Positions 61,226 to 64,000 of a stretch of DNA of 64,000 bases are shown piece by piece; position 1 is the first letter of the stretch, and the number at the start of each line of letters is the position of its first letter. Source of the DNA: JANMZO01 sp963763135 (GTDB lineage: Bacteria > Actinomycetota > Acidimicrobiia > Acidimicrobiales > JANYDT01). Below the pieces are notes generated by a model. That model did no database searches, was not told where the DNA came from, and saw only the letters and a list, made by a program, of their open reading frames with translations. The stretch is from the NCBI GenBank assembly GCA_963763135.1, contig CAVXNJ010000004.1, positions 1,342,363 through 1,406,362 of the forward strand, given 5' to 3'. Position numbers and translations under genes: made by a program.

Positions 61226-61658
61226 GTGAAGCTCACCGACGCCGAGGCCCTGGAGCGGCTCCGGTCGCATGATCACGCGATCCTGTGCACGATCCATCCC
61301 GAGCGGGGTGTGGATGCCGTCCCGGTTGTATTCGCCGTGGATGACGACGGATTCGTAGGTGTACCTATTGATCGGGTGAAGCCGAAGTCGTCATTTCGGT
61401 TGCAACGCGAGAAATCTCGATGGCGACGCGCGGGCGACGCTCCTGATCGAGCATTGGGACGCCGAAGACTGGTCGACGCTGTGGTGGGTGCGGGCCGAGT
61501 TGCGATGGCAACCCGACGAGATCCAACGACAGCAGTCGCTCAGCGATCTGCTCGTGCAGCGCTACGCGCAATACCAGCGCGAACCCGAGCCTTTCGCCGA
61601 TGTCCTGGTATTGAGGATGGAGTCAGTCAGCGGCTGGGCCGCGGCCAGCGACGGCTAA
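61226..61658 (+). CDS. PPOX-class F420-type protein (Rv0121 family) with an apparent frameshift
   Basis: A split-barrel protein of about 143 residues. From GTG 61226: LTDAEALERLRSHDHAIL, then VDAVPVVFAVDDDGFVGV and VKPKSSFRLQRE. The reading then breaks at an AAA at 61412-61414. Dropping one A restores NLDGDARATLLIEHWDAED, then WSTLWWVRAEL, and the C-terminus to TAA at 61656-61658. The length and pattern match the Rv0121 (TIGR03668) family of F420- or flavin-binding proteins. It is a broken gene or a sequence error. Confidence 0.8.
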
Positions 61659-61668
61659 GAAGCTGCGG

Positions 61669-62706
61669 CTACTGCGGGTTTAGCGCGTCGGTGGGATAGC
61701 CGACGGGAATCTCGTCGACGATCTGATCGAGGTACTCACTGAGCCCGTAGCCGACCCGGTCACCGTGACGGAACTCGGTCATGCCTTCGGTGATTCGCGT
61801 GAGGAGCTCGTCGCCGTCGGGGGTGGCGCGTCGGTTGCGCAGCGGGATGAGTGAGCGGACGGTGCCTACGAGATCGTACGAGCCCTTCTCGGTCTTCACC
61901 GTCGTGAAGAGTTTGGTCTGGTAGTGGTCCGGGTCGTACTCGGATTTCACGGTGCACTCCGTGATCTCGTGGACCTCGCCCTTGTCGAACACCCAGCCAC
62001 TGTGGTGCGTCCGCCCGTTGGGCGAGCCAATGTACGACGGCGTCATGCCGAAGTCCGGGCCGAACACCATCGGGAGCCAGCGGTACCAGTACACCGACTG
62101 CCAGAAACGCGGACCCCACGACTTGTCGCGGACGCCGAACCCGTTGATGTTGAACGTCTCGTCGCCGACGGTGATCGTGCCGACGGCGGAGCTCAACTGT
62201 TCGTAGTGAGCCTTGGCGAAGTCGCTGCCGGTGTCGACGTCGTTGCCGTCGGCGTCGACCGGGCGGCCGCCGTGGATCGGCGAGATCCCCGTGAACATGA
62301 TGTCGACCTTGCAGTCGACCATCGGGTTCTCCGTGAACGCTTTCTTCGGGTTCGCCATCTCGTGCGGACGATCGAGCAGGCACACCTTGCCCTCGTAGGT
62401 GACGCGCTGACGCACGAGGGGCTCGACGATCTCGATTTTCATGCCGCCGCCGTCGAAGCGCTCGTTGGTATCGATCTTCGGGCGCTTGAAGTTGAAGCCG
62501 ACCCGGCCGTCGGGCAGGTAGATGCACACGGTCAGTTCCGCGTAGCCCTCGTTGACCCGATTCCCCATGCGGAACCAGCTCCCGCATCGGCCTTCGCTGT
62601 CGAAGGCGTTGAAGTACATCGACTCGTTGAAGTTGCCGATGTCGCCGGCGTCGTGGTTGTGCTCGTCGCTGGGGTCGAGCGCGTATCGGATGTCGGAGGC
62701 TGCCAT
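61669..62706 (-). CDS. DUF7064/DUF7065 lipocalin-like (AttH-type) protein
   Basis: A 345-residue beta-rich protein with the pattern of the DUF7065-DUF7064 pair: ESMYFNAFDSEGRCGSWFRMG and YAELTVCIYLPDGRVGFNF in the first half, FNINGFGVRDKSWGPRFW and WYRWLPMVFG in the second. Distant relatives include AttH and carotenoid hydratase-like proteins. It is often next to CoA-transferases and acyl-CoA genes in actinobacteria, and a CoA-transferase is adjacent here. No function is established. ATG 62706 is chosen over an upstream in-frame start. Confidence 0.82.
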   Translation of the reverse strand: MAASDIRYALDPSDEHNHDAGDIGNFNESMYFNAFDSEGRCGSWFRMGNRVNEGYAELTVCIYLPDGRVGFNFKRPKIDTNERFDGGGMKIEIVEPLVRQRVTYEGKVCLLDRPHEMANPKKAFTENPMVDCKVDIMFTGISPIHGGRPVDADGNDVDTGSDFAKAHYEQLSSAVGTITVGDETFNINGFGVRDKSWGPRFWQSVYWYRWLPMVFGPDFGMTPSYIGSPNGRTHHSGWVFDKGEVHEITECTVKSEYDPDHYQTKLFTTVKTEKGSYDLVGTVRSLIPLRNRRATPDGDELLTRITEGMTEFRHGDRVGYGLSEYLDQIVDEIPVGYPTDALNPQ

Positions 62707-62932
62707 GTCGGCGACTGTAGCGGGCACGTTGCTCGAAGAGCGATTCGACGTGGATCAGCGCGTCGGGCCACAGCGGACTGCGCGGTAGCGCCACCGTTGC
62801 GGTCGCCGTGAAGTTGACGACGACCGCAAACGGAGGTGCGGCGTATAGATATCAGTTGTTCTTCAAACCGGTGACGATCAGGTCGTTACGTCGGCCGACG
62901 GGTTCGGGAATTCCGGATCTCGCGTTCCAGAT

Positions 62933-64000
62933 TCAGAGACCGTAGACCGCAGGTGCCGGCAAGGTTCCACCGACGACGCCCGCAGAACGAAGCTCGGCAA
63001 TCCGGTCGGCGCTGGTACCGGCCGCGGTCAGCAACGCATCGGTGTCCTGATCGAACAGTGGCGCGTGCCGCTGGGTTCTCGTCGCTACGCCGTCGATCAC
63101 AAACGGGCTGCGGATGTGTCGGATCGGTCCCGTAACGGGATGATCGACTTCTTCGAAGCGCTCGGCAAGACGCGGGTCCGCCAACACATCCGCGACTTCG
63201 AGGACCACTTCGGCCTGCGCACCTGCGACGCGCATCAGATCCACCAACGCAAAAGCTTCGACATCGCGCGACCCGGCGACAACCGCTTCCACGGATGCCG
63301 CCTTTTGCGCATCTGCGACCACGTAGGCCACGAATCGGTTATCAGCTCCTCGGACGAATCCGCTGCTCGCCATCCCGGGCTCGGTGTTGCCCATCCGTGT
63401 GAGATCCACGCCGCGCTGCGACGCGGCCACGATGCCCTCGCCCAGCGCGCACCACATCGCCTCCATGTGGGACACGTCGAATTCACAGCCCGTGCCGGTG
63501 CGATCTCGTCGTTCGATGCCGGTCATGACCGCGAGCGCGGCGTGGATGCCGGCGACCGGGTCGGGCCAGTACAGATCGGAAATCCTTGCTCCTTCGCCTT
63601 CGTATCCAAATCGTGCTCCGAAACCGCCCATGCCCTCGACCACCGTGCCGTATCCGGCGGCGTGGCTGTACGGGCCTTCGGTCCCGAATGCCGGCATGCG
63701 CACGACGACGATCCTCGGGTTGACGGCGATCAGGTCGTCGAAGCCGATACCGAGTTGCGGAAGCACCGATGCCGTGAAGTTGCACAGAACCACATCTGCG
63801 TTGCGCGCCAGCTCGAGGAACAGTTCCCGCCCGCTCGGGTTCGCGAGGTTCATCACCGCGCCACGCTTGTTGCGGTTCACCGCGTTGTGGACTGCACTCA
63901 CTTCGAACCAGCGGTTGTCGTCGTGGAAATGGCTCCAGTGCGCCGGTTCACTGTCGGGGTGCAGTCGCATCACGCGGTACCCGTCGAAGGGCGGGAGTCC
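62933..64000 (-). CDS. CaiB/BaiF-family CoA-transferase, truncated at the window edge
   Basis: The frame is open to the last base of the window, so the true start lies beyond it. At least 355 residues are present. AVNRNKRGAVMNLANPSGRELFLELARNADVVLCNF, in two pieces, is the family's NRNKRS...L...P.G region. RIVVVRMPAFGTEGPYSHAAGYGTVVEGMGG gives the GPY segment with a likely active-site residue nearby. The missing N-terminus would hold the LGADV motif. It may form a unit with the DUF7065 gene for activation of a carboxylic acid. Confidence 0.88.
   Translation of the reverse strand, partial: GLPPFDGYRVMRLHPDSEPAHWSHFHDDNRWFEVSAVHNAVNRNKRGAVMNLANPSGRELFLELARNADVVLCNFTASVLPQLGIGFDDLIAVNPRIVVVRMPAFGTEGPYSHAAGYGTVVEGMGGFGARFGYEGEGARISDLYWPDPVAGIHAALAVMTGIERRDRTGTGCEFDVSHMEAMWCALGEGIVAASQRGVDLTRMGNTEPGMASSGFVRGADNRFVAYVVADAQKAASVEAVVAGSRDVEAFALVDLMRVAGAQAEVVLEVADVLADPRLAERFEEVDHPVTGPIRHIRSPFVIDGVATRTQRHAPLFDQDTDALLTAAGTSADRIAELRSAGVVGGTLPAPAVYGL

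Noticed and set aside
61760..62794. 344-codon Arg-rich minus-strand frame
   Set aside because: It is the shifted reading of the DUF7064/7065 gene on the same strand, with unnatural Arg content.

Overview
The window is a gene-dense, GC-rich stretch of bacterial chromosome. I see no insertion sequence, prophage, CRISPR array, rRNA or tRNA. The gene families suggest an actinobacterium, most likely of the Acidimicrobiia type. They include a deazaflavin (F420)-type nitroreductase homologue, an Rv0121-type PPOX protein, a GT39 mannosyltransferase-like protein with a huge Gly/Pro loop, an MT0933-like small protein, CaiB/BaiF CoA-transferases, acyl-CoA dehydrogenase and ligases, and GTG starts. The taxon is inferred from gene content only.

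Layout. 1-5 kb: pieces of a BMP-type nucleoside/sugar ABC importer (lipoprotein and ATPase) separated by an ABC exporter carrying a cyclic-nucleotide-binding domain, plus a divergent MFS carrier behind a TGAGTCA operator. 5-8 kb: cobalamin genes (cobS, corrinoid adenosyltransferase) and selD. SelD is itself a selenoprotein: its codon 16 is an in-frame TGA followed by a SECIS-like hairpin, so the usual start call removes the active site. 8-16.4 kb: a minus-strand run of rfbF, an SDR epimerase, an rfbC-like epimerase, a SAF-domain oxidoreductase, an MFS exporter and a GT39 glycosyltransferase, probably a CDP-sugar and surface-glycan locus. 16.6-31.3 kb: metabolic genes for fatty-acyl/CoA chemistry, 8-oxoguanine-type deamination, hydrolases and carbonic anhydrase, with an ArsR/SRPBCC gene relic at 26.0-26.3 kb.

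31.3-33.7 kb: htpX and a TerC/Alx membrane protein. Upstream of the latter I recognise a yybP-ykoY (Mn2+) riboswitch with a terminator and an alternative pairing at the ribosome binding site. 33.9-41.4 kb: a secreted subtilase with a mucin-like linker and an 18-unit Trp-Thr-Gly pentapeptide array, followed 2 bp later by a membrane GGDEF-EAL protein; a PAS-GGDEF-EAL protein lies just downstream. 41.5-64 kb: two beta-lactamase-fold hydrolases, HrpB helicase, an L-2-hydroxyglutarate oxidase family protein, a CHRD protein, a nucleotidyltransferase, a BenE carrier, a 0.75 kb gene-free regulatory-looking region, FxsA, an acyl-CoA ligase, an FtsX permease, a DUF7064/7065-type protein and a CoA-transferase cut by the window edge.

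Six otherwise recognisable genes are broken by a single-base frameshift: Nudix, GT39, rfbF, arsR, an unknown gene at 54.3-55.2 kb and the PPOX gene. Five of these look intact apart from the indel, so residual sequencing error is a serious possibility. The arsR relic also lacks its middle and looks truly decayed.
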